A stretch of DNA of 10,335 nt. Source: an uncultured Bacteroidales bacterium. GTDB lineage: Bacteria; Bacteroidota; Bacteroidia; Bacteroidales; Paludibacteraceae. Of this stretch, positions 1-7,486 are shown in pieces. The notes under the pieces are model-generated. The model did no database searches, had not been told where the DNA came from, and saw only the letters and a list, made by a program, of their open reading frames with translations. Position 1 is the stretch's first letter; each line of letters opens with the position of its first letter. A program made the position numbers and the translations under genes. Where the stretch lies: assembly GCA_946615455.1 (NCBI GenBank), contig CAMOHN010000022.1, positions 1 to 10,335 of the forward strand, in the 5' to 3' direction.

Positions 1-573
1 GTTCTGCCCGAACTGCAAACTGAGCAGTGCCAGCTCGCGGTTGATGGCCTTGAGCCGTTCTTTTTTGTCAGCAGGCAGGTTGGCTCCATTGCGCTCAAAC
101 TGCTTGTATGTCTCGGTGACCAAACGCATCTGTTCAGCATCCAGCCCTAACTGCTCACGGCGGTCATAGACTGACTTGACACGGGCAAACAACTGCTCAT
201 TGAGCAGAATACTGTCGTTCAAAGCCGACAACAAGGGCGACACCTCATTGGCTATCTTGTCCATCTCGTCGTTGCCATCAGCATCCAATATATTAAAGAA
301 TACGCCTGACACGCGCTCCAACAAACCTCCCGAACGATCCAACGCCACAATAGTGTTCTCAAACGTGGGCTCGTCCTCGTTGTTGATGATGGCTTTGATT
401 TCCGCCTCGTTGGCAGCAATAGCCTCACGAAAAGCGGGCATGTAATGCGAAGTCTTCACCTTGTCAAAAGCAGGTACACCATACGGTGTATGCTGTTCGG
501 TGAGCAACGGATTGTCATTGTGACAAGCAGCAAATGAAAGTGCCATAAGCATCAGACTCAATGTTTTTTTCAT
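1..573 (-). CDS. dcp: M3-family peptidyl-dipeptidase (dipeptidyl carboxypeptidase) lipoprotein, N-terminal part
   Basis: This is an open frame of 191 codons running off the left edge, so only the N-terminus is present. It starts at the ATG whose complement is at 571-573. Residues 1-17 (MKKTLSLMLMALSFAAC) are a positively charged, hydrophobic signal ending in a lipobox-like FAAC, so Cys17 is probably lipidated and the enzyme exported to the periplasmic or outer-membrane side. The following part resembles the N-terminal region of Dcp-type M3 metallopeptidases: 'PYGVPAFDKVKTSHYMPAF', 'EPTFENTIVALDRSGGLLERV', and a helical stretch ending in 'RLKAINRELALLSLQFGQN'. Known members remove C-terminal dipeptides from peptides using a zinc HExxH site. 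That site would lie far to the left of the window and cannot be checked here. It is 34 nt downstream of ileS on the same strand, with no TAnnTTTG box in the gap, so it is probably read through from that operon. Oligopeptidase A-like members are the main alternative. Confidence 0.85.
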   Translation of the reverse strand, partial: MKKTLSLMLMALSFAACHNDNPLLTEQHTPYGVPAFDKVKTSHYMPAFREAIAANEAEIKAIINNEDEPTFENTIVALDRSGGLLERVSGVFFNILDADGNDEMDKIANEVSPLLSALNDSILLNEQLFARVKSVYDRREQLGLDAEQMRLVTETYKQFERNGANLPADKKERLKAINRELALLSLQFGQN

Positions 574-607
574 ATCGTTTTTCAGTTTGTTTTGCTGTAT
601 ATCAGCG

Positions 608-3600
608 TTATACTTTCTCAATATAAACGGGCAGTTCCACTCCGTTCACCTCAACGACTGTATCACCAAGAACCGATGCTTGGCACTTCAACTCGGTTGC
701 CAGCACCTGTGAGGCTATATAGTCATTGAAATGGCTGATCACGGGCTCCACCATCGGGTGTTGGCCCAGCGTAACGCGGATGCGGTCTGTTATATCCAAC
801 CCGCTGCTCTTACGCAGGTTCTGTATGCGGTTAATCAGTTCGCGCGCCACACCTTCTTCGCGCAGTTCGTCGGTCAGTTCGATGTCCAAGGCGATGGTCA
901 GTTGCCCCTCGTTCATCACCAACCAGCCGGGCATATCCTCGGTGGTGATTTCCACATCTTCTCCTATGAGCATATAATCATTGAGCAAGAACTGTCCCTC
1001 AGCCTCAAAACGGGCTATTTGGTCTTGGTCGAGCTGCGCTATGGCAGCAGCCAGAGCCTTCATTTGTCCACCCACTTTCTTACCCAACACCTTGAAGTTA
1101 GGGCGAATTTTCTTGACTAAACGGATAGGGCTTTCGGCAGCATCTACTATATCTAATTGTTTGACATTGACTTCGCTGCGAATGAGCGCACTGACATGCA
1201 TCAGAGCTTCGCGCATGGCTTTGTCCGTTGCGGGAATGACGGCTTTGCTGAGCGGTTGGCGCACATTTTTCTCGGCACGCTTGCGCAGGGACAGAATCAT
1301 GGACGTTGCCTGTTGCGCCAATGCCATCTGCCGCTCAAGGGTAAGGTCTATCAGGTTAGCATCGACCTCCGGCCATACGCTCAAATGCACGCTTTCGACT
1401 TCCGACTTTCGACTTTCGACTAAATCCCGATACAGCCGGTCAGCATAGAACGGCGCAATGGGAGCCATCAGTTGGGCTATGGTCCTCAGGCAGGTATAGA
1501 GCGTGTAATAGGCATTATGTTTTTCTTGGTTCATCTCACCACCCCAGAAACGTTTGCGGTTGAGGCGCACATACCAGTTGGATAGTTCGTCCTGCACAAA
1601 GTCGCTCAATACACGACCGGCACGGGTAGGCTCGTACTCGTCATAATAGCGGGTCATCTCTTTGACTACTGAGTGCAGACGCGACAATATCCACCGGTCT
1701 ATCTCAGCCAAGTCCTTTGCGGGCTCACCGGGATGCCATCCATCCACATTGGCATACAGGGCAAAGAACGAATAGGTATTGTAGAGTGTACCGAAGAACT
1801 TACGCCGTACCTCGTCCACACCGGCAGCGTCAAACTTGAGGTTCTCCCACGGGCTGGAGTTGGTCAGCATATACCACCTTACTGCATCGGCGCCATAGGT
1901 ATCCAAGGCTTGAAATGGATCAACACCATTGCCAAGGCGTTTGGACATTTTATTGCCGTTCTTATCCAATACCAATCCGTTGGAGATAACATTGCGGAAT
2001 GCCACCGTACCCTCTATCATGGTGTGGATGGCGTGCAGAGTGAAGAACCAACCACGGGTCTGATCCACCCCTTCTGAGATAAAGTCAGCCGTGCGAGGTG
2101 CGTCAGCGTTCTCAAAGGGATAGTGGTTCTGTGCATAGGGCATTGCACCCGAGTCGAACCATACATCGATGAGGTCTAATTCGCGTTTCATGGGTTTGCC
2201 GGACGGCGAGACAAGAACGATACTGTCCACATAGGGACGATGCAAGTCTATCACACTCGGAGCATAGTTGGCTTTGCTGTAGTCGCCCGCTTTGTGCTTC
2301 GGCCATGGATTGGCAGTCATAAAACCTGCTTTAACAGATTTGTCTATTTCAGCGAACAACTCGGCAATCGAGCCGATACATATTTCTTCCATTCCGTCTT
2401 CGGTGCGCCAAATAGGCAACGGAGTACCCCAATAGCGTGAGCGGGAGAGATTCCAGTCGTTAAGGTTGTTGAGCCACTGACCAAAACGCCCTGTGCCAGT
2501 TGACTCAGGCTGCCAGTTGATGGTGCGGTTCAAGGCAATCATTTCCTCGCGCGCCTTGGTCGAACGGATGAACCACGAGTCAAGCGGATAGTAGATAATC
2601 GGCGTGTCTGTTCGCCAACAATGCGGATAACTATGGGTATGCTTCTCTATCTTAAACACAGTCCCCTCTTGTTTCATATAGACGCACAGACGCACATCGA
2701 TGTTCTCGGCTTTCAGTGCCTTGGGTTCATCGTACTTATCATTGGTCCAGAAATTTTCACGGTCATAAGCATTCTTGACGAACTGCCCCTCATAGAGCGC
2801 ATAGCCTTTTCGGTTGATGTATCGGTCGGCAAACTCAGTTTTGAGGTCTTCGGTCAACCAGTACTTGCCGGTGAAGTCCACCATAGGGCGTGTCTCGCCG
2901 GTACTGGTAATCATGAAGAGCGAAGGCACTCCGGCTGCATCTGCCACTTTCTTGTCGTCGGCACCAAAGGTTGGGGCAATATGCACTATACCGGTACCAT
3001 CATCGGTGGTTACATAATCGCCAAGGATGATGCGGAAAGCATCGCCGCTACGGTCGGTGATGGTGTCGTTCTCCTTGTCGTAATCAACGGGTGTGACCCA
3101 CGGGAAGAGTTGCTCATAGTGTATGCCCTCCAAGGCTGCGCCTTTGCACTGACCGATAACCTGCGGCTCTTCGCCCAATTCCTTGGCATAGGAAGCCAGT
3201 CGCGCTTGGGCAAGCAGATACACAGCCGGTTGCTCGCTATAGGGGTTCTGTCCCTTCACTGCAACATAATCAATCTTGGGACCGACACAAAGAGCAGTGT
3301 TAGAGGGCAGTGTCCATGGCGTGGTGGTCCAAGCAAGAGCATAGACCTGTTCACCGCCAAGGTGTCCGAACAGTGATTCCAACCGCTCGGTATCCCTCAG
3401 ACGGAACTGCGCCGTGCAAGTGGTGTCCTTCACATCACGATAGCACCCGGGTTGGTTCAACTCGTGACTTGCCAAACCTGTACCCGCCATAGGCGAATAG
3501 GGCTGAATCGTATAACCCTTGTACAAATACCCTTTCTTGTACAACTCCTTGAGCAAGTACCAAAGGGTCTCTATATACTTATTATCATAGGTGATATAGG

Positions 3601-4057
3601 GGTCGTCCAGATCCACCCAATAGCCCATTTGCTTGGTCAGAGCTGTCCACTCCTTGGTATATTTCATCACCTCACTACGGCAGGCAGCATTGTATTCGTC
3701 CACCGATATTTTCTTTCCGATGTCTTCCTTCTTGATGCCGAGCATCTTCTCCACACCCAGTTCAACGGGCAGACCGTGGGTGTCCCAACCGGCTTTGCGG
3801 CGCACCTGATAGCCCTGCATGGTCTTGTAGCGGCAGAAAGTGTCCTTGATGGTGCGTGCCAGCACATGGTGAATGCCGGGCATTCCATTGGCGGAAGGGG
3901 GTCCCTCAAAGAAGACAAAGTCCCCTTTTTTCTGTGCATCGGTCTTGCCACATTGTGATTCTGCCTGACGAAACAGGTCTTCTTTCTCCCACTGCTCCAA
4001 TACCTCGCGGCTCAGTTCGGGCAGGTTCAGTTGCTTGTATTCTGTAAACGACTTCAT
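608..4057 (-). CDS. ileS: Isoleucyl-tRNA synthetase, large type-2 (eukaryote-like) form
   Basis: It charges tRNA-Ile with isoleucine in the cytoplasm and is a class I synthetase of 1149 residues. Visible landmarks are: the ATP-binding signature in variant form, PPSANGMPGIHH, with GIHH at residues 61-64; the CP1 editing domain with TTTPWTLPSN (244-253) and GTGIVHIAPTFGADD (354-368); DVWFDSG (631-637); GVDQTRGWFFTLH; and the second signature KMSKR (703-707). An anticodon-binding domain and a long C-terminal extension (including FKVLGKKVGG and WLVMNEGQLTIALD) follow, as in type-2 IleRS rather than the shorter type 1. I chose the ATG at 4057 because MKSFTEYKQLNLPELSREVL begins the conserved region. 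A longer frame to 4135 would run into the upstream gene's coding sequence. The start forms an ATGA overlap with the stop of the porW-like gene, suggesting translational coupling. Residues 880-889 are encoded by a 7-bp tandem repeat. The identity is firm. The type-2 assignment is by recall of the family. Confidence 0.97.
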   Translation of the reverse strand: MKSFTEYKQLNLPELSREVLEQWEKEDLFRQAESQCGKTDAQKKGDFVFFEGPPSANGMPGIHHVLARTIKDTFCRYKTMQGYQVRRKAGWDTHGLPVELGVEKMLGIKKEDIGKKISVDEYNAACRSEVMKYTKEWTALTKQMGYWVDLDDPYITYDNKYIETLWYLLKELYKKGYLYKGYTIQPYSPMAGTGLASHELNQPGCYRDVKDTTCTAQFRLRDTERLESLFGHLGGEQVYALAWTTTPWTLPSNTALCVGPKIDYVAVKGQNPYSEQPAVYLLAQARLASYAKELGEEPQVIGQCKGAALEGIHYEQLFPWVTPVDYDKENDTITDRSGDAFRIILGDYVTTDDGTGIVHIAPTFGADDKKVADAAGVPSLFMITSTGETRPMVDFTGKYWLTEDLKTEFADRYINRKGYALYEGQFVKNAYDRENFWTNDKYDEPKALKAENIDVRLCVYMKQEGTVFKIEKHTHSYPHCWRTDTPIIYYPLDSWFIRSTKAREEMIALNRTINWQPESTGTGRFGQWLNNLNDWNLSRSRYWGTPLPIWRTEDGMEEICIGSIAELFAEIDKSVKAGFMTANPWPKHKAGDYSKANYAPSVIDLHRPYVDSIVLVSPSGKPMKRELDLIDVWFDSGAMPYAQNHYPFENADAPRTADFISEGVDQTRGWFFTLHAIHTMIEGTVAFRNVISNGLVLDKNGNKMSKRLGNGVDPFQALDTYGADAVRWYMLTNSSPWENLKFDAAGVDEVRRKFFGTLYNTYSFFALYANVDGWHPGEPAKDLAEIDRWILSRLHSVVKEMTRYYDEYEPTRAGRVLSDFVQDELSNWYVRLNRKRFWGGEMNQEKHNAYYTLYTCLRTIAQLMAPIAPFYADRLYRDLVESRKSEVESVHLSVWPEVDANLIDLTLERQMALAQQATSMILSLRKRAEKNVRQPLSKAVIPATDKAMREALMHVSALIRSEVNVKQLDIVDAAESPIRLVKKIRPNFKVLGKKVGGQMKALAAAIAQLDQDQIARFEAEGQFLLNDYMLIGEDVEITTEDMPGWLVMNEGQLTIALDIELTDELREEGVARELINRIQNLRKSSGLDITDRIRVTLGQHPMVEPVISHFNDYIASQVLATELKCQASVLGDTVVEVNGVELPVYIEKV
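1393..1420. repeat. Four-unit 7-bp tandem repeat inside ileS
   Basis: Four consecutive units of TTTCGAC are seen on the plus strand at 1393-1399, 1400-1406 (TTCCGAC, one mismatch), 1407-1413 and 1414-1420. The array is in the ileS coding sequence and is read there as residues 880-889, VESRKSEVES, shortly after the anticodon-binding region and before 'VHLSVWPEVD'. The 7-bp period is not a multiple of three, so each gain or loss of one unit would shift the frame. Three units (21 bp) would keep it. A related pair of units lies upstream of tatD. Confidence 0.85.
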
Positions 4058-6678
4058 AGTTGTGTTTGGGTTACTCTTAATTGTGCAAATTTGGTTTGTA
4101 TGGCAGCATCGCCGTTCAAGAGTTGACGATACCATTCCACTTCTTCGGGTGATTCGAACCCGCTTATTTTCAGGGCACTCTCCGTGCTGCTGTAGTCTAT
4201 AAAAGTCTGCAAGTCAAAGTCCTTGATGAGGAACTGACTGAAGTTAAACAACGCCACTTCATACAATAGTTCGTTCAGGTTCTGCTCGTTGTGTGCAATG
4301 ACCAGCAACAATGCGTTCTCGGGCTCACGCTGTACCTCGGCAGGTTGCTCTTCCGGCTCGTTCAGAGATTCCTCGCGCTGTGCCTGCAACGAAGATGGGT
4401 CGCTACTGCCTTTTCGAGCCTGTTGCCCTTCGCCCATCATGGCCAACATGCGCTTTGCCATGGCACTCAACTCATGCGACGGATACTGCTCCACCAACTC
4501 TTCCAGAGCAGTACGGAACGGCTCTTGACCCGCTGTACGCGCTTCGGCTACTGCATTGAGGAACATGAACCTCGGCATGAGCGGACTGAGACTGAAATGC
4601 TCACGAGCATAAGCCGTATTGGTTTTCACAGTGGCATACTGACCGACACGATAGGCAGCATAGGTGTCTGCATAGACCGAGTCTTGCTCCTGTACCATGC
4701 GCTGCAACGACTCCAGATAACCCGGTGTTCCGACTATATGCGCTTGCTCGCTATCTGCAAAACGACTCATCAACACATCTCGGTACAATCGGGCAGTCGC
4801 TTCGTCTTGAGCTTTGAGGGCTGAGAGATTGGCACGATAGTACAGGTCAGGCAACCGCTCATCACTTCCAAAACGACGCTCAAAATCTTCCAATGTGACA
4901 TGAGCCGAAGCAGGGTCATTCAAACGGTCGCGATAGATGCCTATCAGACTATATAAAGCATCAGCTATTTGACGGTCAGACGAGAGCCTCTCTTCCGGTG
5001 TCTTCGGTATCTGTTGCAGGTAATACTCGGGCTGATGGTTGTCCGTCACAGGCACAGTAGCGGCTTCGGTTGCATCAGGCAACAACCCCTCTGCAGGTTC
5101 TTCGGTCTGCGTTTCATCGCTTCTGCTAACGGCTGACAGCGACTTGCTCTGTCTGCGCCAGTTATCTTCCAACTGACGAGTACCCCATTGTCGCTGGAAC
5201 TGTTGCTTGCCTTTGCGCAACAAGTCTTCGTTGTAGAAGTACCAGCTGTTGTCCCGTGCCATGCCGGGCATCATGTCCAGGTCCACACCCTTGCGTGAAC
5301 CATAAAGATCTTGCTCACGAGACTGCTCGGCATTGCGAAGACTATCTGCCTTTTCGCGGGCTATCAAATCGGCAATGACTTGTTCCACCACAGCACGCTG
5401 CTCCTCCTCTGTAAGCGTGGACAAATATTGCAACGAGTCTTGCAAGCGGACGGTTTGTGTATGTGTCACCAGTTCCGACAGCACCTCGCCCCGCTGCGAG
5501 ACACGGTCGTAGGCCTCATGGTCGGCAGGAAGCAGTTGGCGGGCTTGATCATAGCACGGAGCAGCCTGTTCATAAGCATGCTGCGCAAAATACAAGTCGC
5601 CCGCCGCTACGGCTATCCGCGCCTTGTCTGTACCATTCTTCTTGCTGGCAGCCATACCCTGCTCATAGCAGCGAAGGGCTTGCACCGTATCGCCGTTGGC
5701 AAGATAGACATTGCCCATCGTACCATACAAAAGGTCTAACACTTCCTTGTTCTTTTCCAAACGCGTCATGCGCCGGAGTTGACGCATCGAACGCGTCGTA
5801 TCGCCTTGCAGTTCATAATAGCGCAAACGGGCTTGAAGATCCATCTCATGCGCCGGTTGCATCTGCATGACACGCTTATAGGCGGCAGCCGCAGCAGCCG
5901 TCTGACCCTGACGCTGATATAACTGACCCAGAACAAACTCAAAACGGGGTTTATACAACCTGCGTTTCTCGCCGCGTTTGGCTACCTTGACAAACGGAAT
6001 GGCTTCACGATAATGTTTCCCTTTCAGGGCAATATCGGCACTGACAGCCGAGTAGAATGTCTGGTGCGAGCGTTTCAAATGATCGGGCTTCACTTTTGAC
6101 AACAATTCCTCGGCCTCGTACTGCCAACCCATCTCGGCATAAGCACGAGCCACCCACAAACGGCACTGAGCCACTATATCAGGGTCGTTGCTATACAACT
6201 GGCTGACATAATTGAAGGTTCCCACACTGCCCAAAAAGTCACCCTTATGAAATTCCGCCTGCGCTAACAAGAGCCATGCCCGATACATCTGTGCGTTAAA
6301 CTCCTTGCTCTTCAGCCAATTGCGGTATTCAGGATCGGACTGACGCTTGGGATTGACCGCAGGCTTGGCGTGGATGGAATGCAACTTGATACACTTGCGG
6401 CATTTCTCTATGCACTTTTCCATCTCACTGACAGCTGCTTGCTGCGCCTTCTCGTCACTGATTGGGTAGAGATTCAGCACAGTGGAATAGTCATCAGTAC
6501 CGGCTTTGCTGATAGCCACCATACCCTCATCGAAGGCTATCTGACCATTGAAATAGACATTGTGCACCACTTTCATGCCGTGATAGGCACGCGTGGCAGG
6601 CGTATTCTTGGTGGTCGAACACCCTACCCACAAAACGGATAGAAGAAACAGACCGATAGGTACGATACGTTGATTCAT
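4054..6678 (-). CDS. porW: TPR-repeat lipoprotein of the PorW/SprE type
   Basis: The protein has 874 residues and begins with a lipoprotein-like signal (MNQRIVPIGLFLLSVLWVGC), so Cys20 is the likely lipidated residue. The next segment, CSTTKNTPATRAYHGMKVVHNVYFNGQIAFDEG, resembles the conserved start of PorW/SprE, a lipoprotein needed for type IX secretion and gliding in several Bacteroidota. Residues of about 140-420 are helical repeats typical of TPR units ('YRAWLLLAQAEFHKGDFLGSVGTFNYV', 'LGQLYQRQGQTAAAAAAYKRVMQMQPAHE', 'AAGDLYFAQHAYEQAAPCYDQARQLLP'). A polar middle and an acidic, Glu/Pro-rich linker lead to a small C-terminal domain at about 790-863 with 'FNFSQFLIKDFDL', 'LKISGFESPEEVEWY', also PorW-like. 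It sits 6 nt after tsaB and overlaps ileS by ATGA. Related proteins may also occur in Bacteroidales without a T9SS, so a role in secretion is inference. No other por genes are in the window. The TPR lipoprotein call is firm and the family name is moderate. Confidence 0.7.
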   Translation of the reverse strand: MNQRIVPIGLFLLSVLWVGCSTTKNTPATRAYHGMKVVHNVYFNGQIAFDEGMVAISKAGTDDYSTVLNLYPISDEKAQQAAVSEMEKCIEKCRKCIKLHSIHAKPAVNPKRQSDPEYRNWLKSKEFNAQMYRAWLLLAQAEFHKGDFLGSVGTFNYVSQLYSNDPDIVAQCRLWVARAYAEMGWQYEAEELLSKVKPDHLKRSHQTFYSAVSADIALKGKHYREAIPFVKVAKRGEKRRLYKPRFEFVLGQLYQRQGQTAAAAAAYKRVMQMQPAHEMDLQARLRYYELQGDTTRSMRQLRRMTRLEKNKEVLDLLYGTMGNVYLANGDTVQALRCYEQGMAASKKNGTDKARIAVAAGDLYFAQHAYEQAAPCYDQARQLLPADHEAYDRVSQRGEVLSELVTHTQTVRLQDSLQYLSTLTEEEQRAVVEQVIADLIAREKADSLRNAEQSREQDLYGSRKGVDLDMMPGMARDNSWYFYNEDLLRKGKQQFQRQWGTRQLEDNWRRQSKSLSAVSRSDETQTEEPAEGLLPDATEAATVPVTDNHQPEYYLQQIPKTPEERLSSDRQIADALYSLIGIYRDRLNDPASAHVTLEDFERRFGSDERLPDLYYRANLSALKAQDEATARLYRDVLMSRFADSEQAHIVGTPGYLESLQRMVQEQDSVYADTYAAYRVGQYATVKTNTAYAREHFSLSPLMPRFMFLNAVAEARTAGQEPFRTALEELVEQYPSHELSAMAKRMLAMMGEGQQARKGSSDPSSLQAQREESLNEPEEQPAEVQREPENALLLVIAHNEQNLNELLYEVALFNFSQFLIKDFDLQTFIDYSSTESALKISGFESPEEVEWYRQLLNGDAAIQTKFAQLRVTQTQL

Positions 6679-6684
6679 AATCTG

Positions 6685-7374
6685 TTATTGCAAACCTTTG
6701 ATATGCGACGGTGCCGCTACAAAGTCTTTCAGGTAGAACGGTTCAAAATAAGCAACATCTTCCGTCTGTCCGGCAGCCAAACGCTCGGCTGCCAAACGCC
6801 CCATCATGCGCGCATCCGCCTCTATATCTGCCACAAAATGATGTCGCTCGCTCTCTATTAAGGGTTGGCATTTGGCTGCTCCGTTGCCAAAATAATACAC
6901 CTCACCATCGGCAAGAAAACTGCCATCGGTGACCACACGCGCTTCCACCTCGGACAAAGCGTGCAAACCGGTGTCGTACAGAGCTGTATAAACCTCCATC
7001 CGCCGAGCATCCAGCATCGGACACAGCACAGCGTTTTTAGCCATCTTGTGCCCGTGCATAAACGAGGCACACAACACTTGCAATGTAGGCACAGCCACCA
7101 GCGGAACACCCCAGCCATACGCCAGTCCCTTAGCAGTGCTCACACCGATACGCAAACCCGTATAACTGCCCGGACCGGAACTGACCGCCACCGCAGACGG
7201 GAGACAGTGCAGTGTGCGCAACTGCTCGGTCAGACGCTCCACAAACAAGGGCAACATGCGGGCATGATTGCCCTCGGCCCCGTCATAACAACCCGCCAAC
7301 ACCTCTTCACCACGGCACAATGCAGCCGAACAGGCGCGGGTGGATGTCTCTATCGTGAGAATAATGTCTTGCAT
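6685..7374 (-). CDS. tsaB: TsaB, partner of TsaD in tRNA t6A37 biosynthesis
   Basis: TsaB is a catalytically inactive ASKHA-fold paralogue that pairs with TsaD (and TsaE) to transfer threonylcarbamoyl to A37 of ANN-decoding tRNAs in the cytoplasm. The 229-residue frame matches the usual 220-240. Family hallmarks are IETST at 8-12 in the first phosphate-binding strand, HARMLPLF at about 37-44, the signature SSGPGSYTGLRIG at 65-77, KGLAYGWGVPLVAVPTL and LDARRMEVY at 121-129. The start at 7374 (MQDIILTIETST) is where similarity begins. A longer reading to 7596 would run through the divergent promoter and into the sirtuin gene, so it is rejected. The stop is only 6 nt before the porW-like start. 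A promoter lies at 7418-7449, and a hairpin followed by six T residues lies between it and the start codon. The t6A pathway modifies tRNA-Ile among others, which fits loosely with ileS in the same operon. Confidence 0.95.
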   Translation of the reverse strand: MQDIILTIETSTRACSAALCRGEEVLAGCYDGAEGNHARMLPLFVERLTEQLRTLHCLPSAVAVSSGPGSYTGLRIGVSTAKGLAYGWGVPLVAVPTLQVLCASFMHGHKMAKNAVLCPMLDARRMEVYTALYDTGLHALSEVEARVVTDGSFLADGEVYYFGNGAAKCQPLIESERHHFVADIEADARMMGRLAAERLAAGQTEDVAYFEPFYLKDFVAAPSHIKGLQ

Positions 7375-7383
7375 GTATAACCG

Positions 7384-7405
7384 AAAAAAGGACGGCTTTA
7401 CGTCC
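7384..7405 (-). promoter_or_regulatory. Hairpin plus T-tract in the tsaB leader (terminator-like)
   Basis: On the minus strand, GGACG (7405-7401), a 6-nt loop TAAAGC and CGTCC (7394-7390) form a perfect 5-bp GC-rich stem followed by six T residues (7389-7384). This has the shape of a short intrinsic terminator pointing toward tsaB. It lies between the predicted transcription start (about 7411-7414) and the ATG at 7374, so it could be an attenuator or a stabilising 5' hairpin. The stem is short, and its position so near the transcript start makes efficient termination uncertain. Confidence 0.4.
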
Positions 7406-7417
7406 GAAAAACGGCGG

Positions 7418-7449
7418 CAAAAATAGCCGAAAACTTGCACCTCTGCAAA
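7418..7449 (-). promoter_or_regulatory. Bacteroidota-type promoter for the tsaB operon
   Basis: On the minus strand, TTTG (7449-7446) and TATTTTTG (7425-7418) are separated by exactly 20 nt, matching the Bacteroidota primary sigma consensus TTTG-N19-21-TAnnTTTG. Transcription would begin near 7411-7414, giving a leader of about 37-40 nt. The -33 element is one arm of the palindrome TTGCACCTCTGCAA (7435-7448). The other arm is the -33 element of the opposing promoter. Confidence 0.75.
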
Positions 7450-7465
7450 CAACACCCTATTTTTG
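7435..7465 (+). promoter_or_regulatory. Bacteroidota-type promoter for the sirtuin-queA-tatD operon
   Basis: TTG (7435-7437), a 20-nt spacer and TATTTTTG (7458-7465) match TTTG-N19-21-TAnnTTTG, except that the base before TTG is C. Transcription would start near 7470, leaving a short leader of about 17 nt before the sirtuin ATG at 7487. The promoter overlaps the tsaB promoter on the other strand by 15 bp (7435-7449). Confidence 0.75.
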
Positions 7466-7486
7466 CGGAAAAAATTGAATTTGAGT

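Noticed and set aside
1393..1420. Possible CRISPR array
   Set aside because: The units are 7 bp, contiguous and without spacers, and lie in a coding gene. This is a simple tandem repeat.
2621..3376. A 251-codon open frame on the plus strand inside ileS
   Set aside because: It is antisense to the conserved IleRS editing domain, has no promoter or recognisable domain, and is best explained as a shadow frame.
4058..4135. N-terminal extension of IleRS by 26 residues
   Set aside because: It would overlap the end of the porW-like coding sequence by about 80 nt and lacks similarity to IleRS starts. The ATG at 4057 gives a normal N-terminus and an ATGA junction.
7463..7486. Upstream TTG start for the sirtuin
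   Set aside because: This codon lies inside the predicted -7 box TATTTTTG, upstream of the expected transcript start. The ATG at 7487 begins directly at the conserved first strand.
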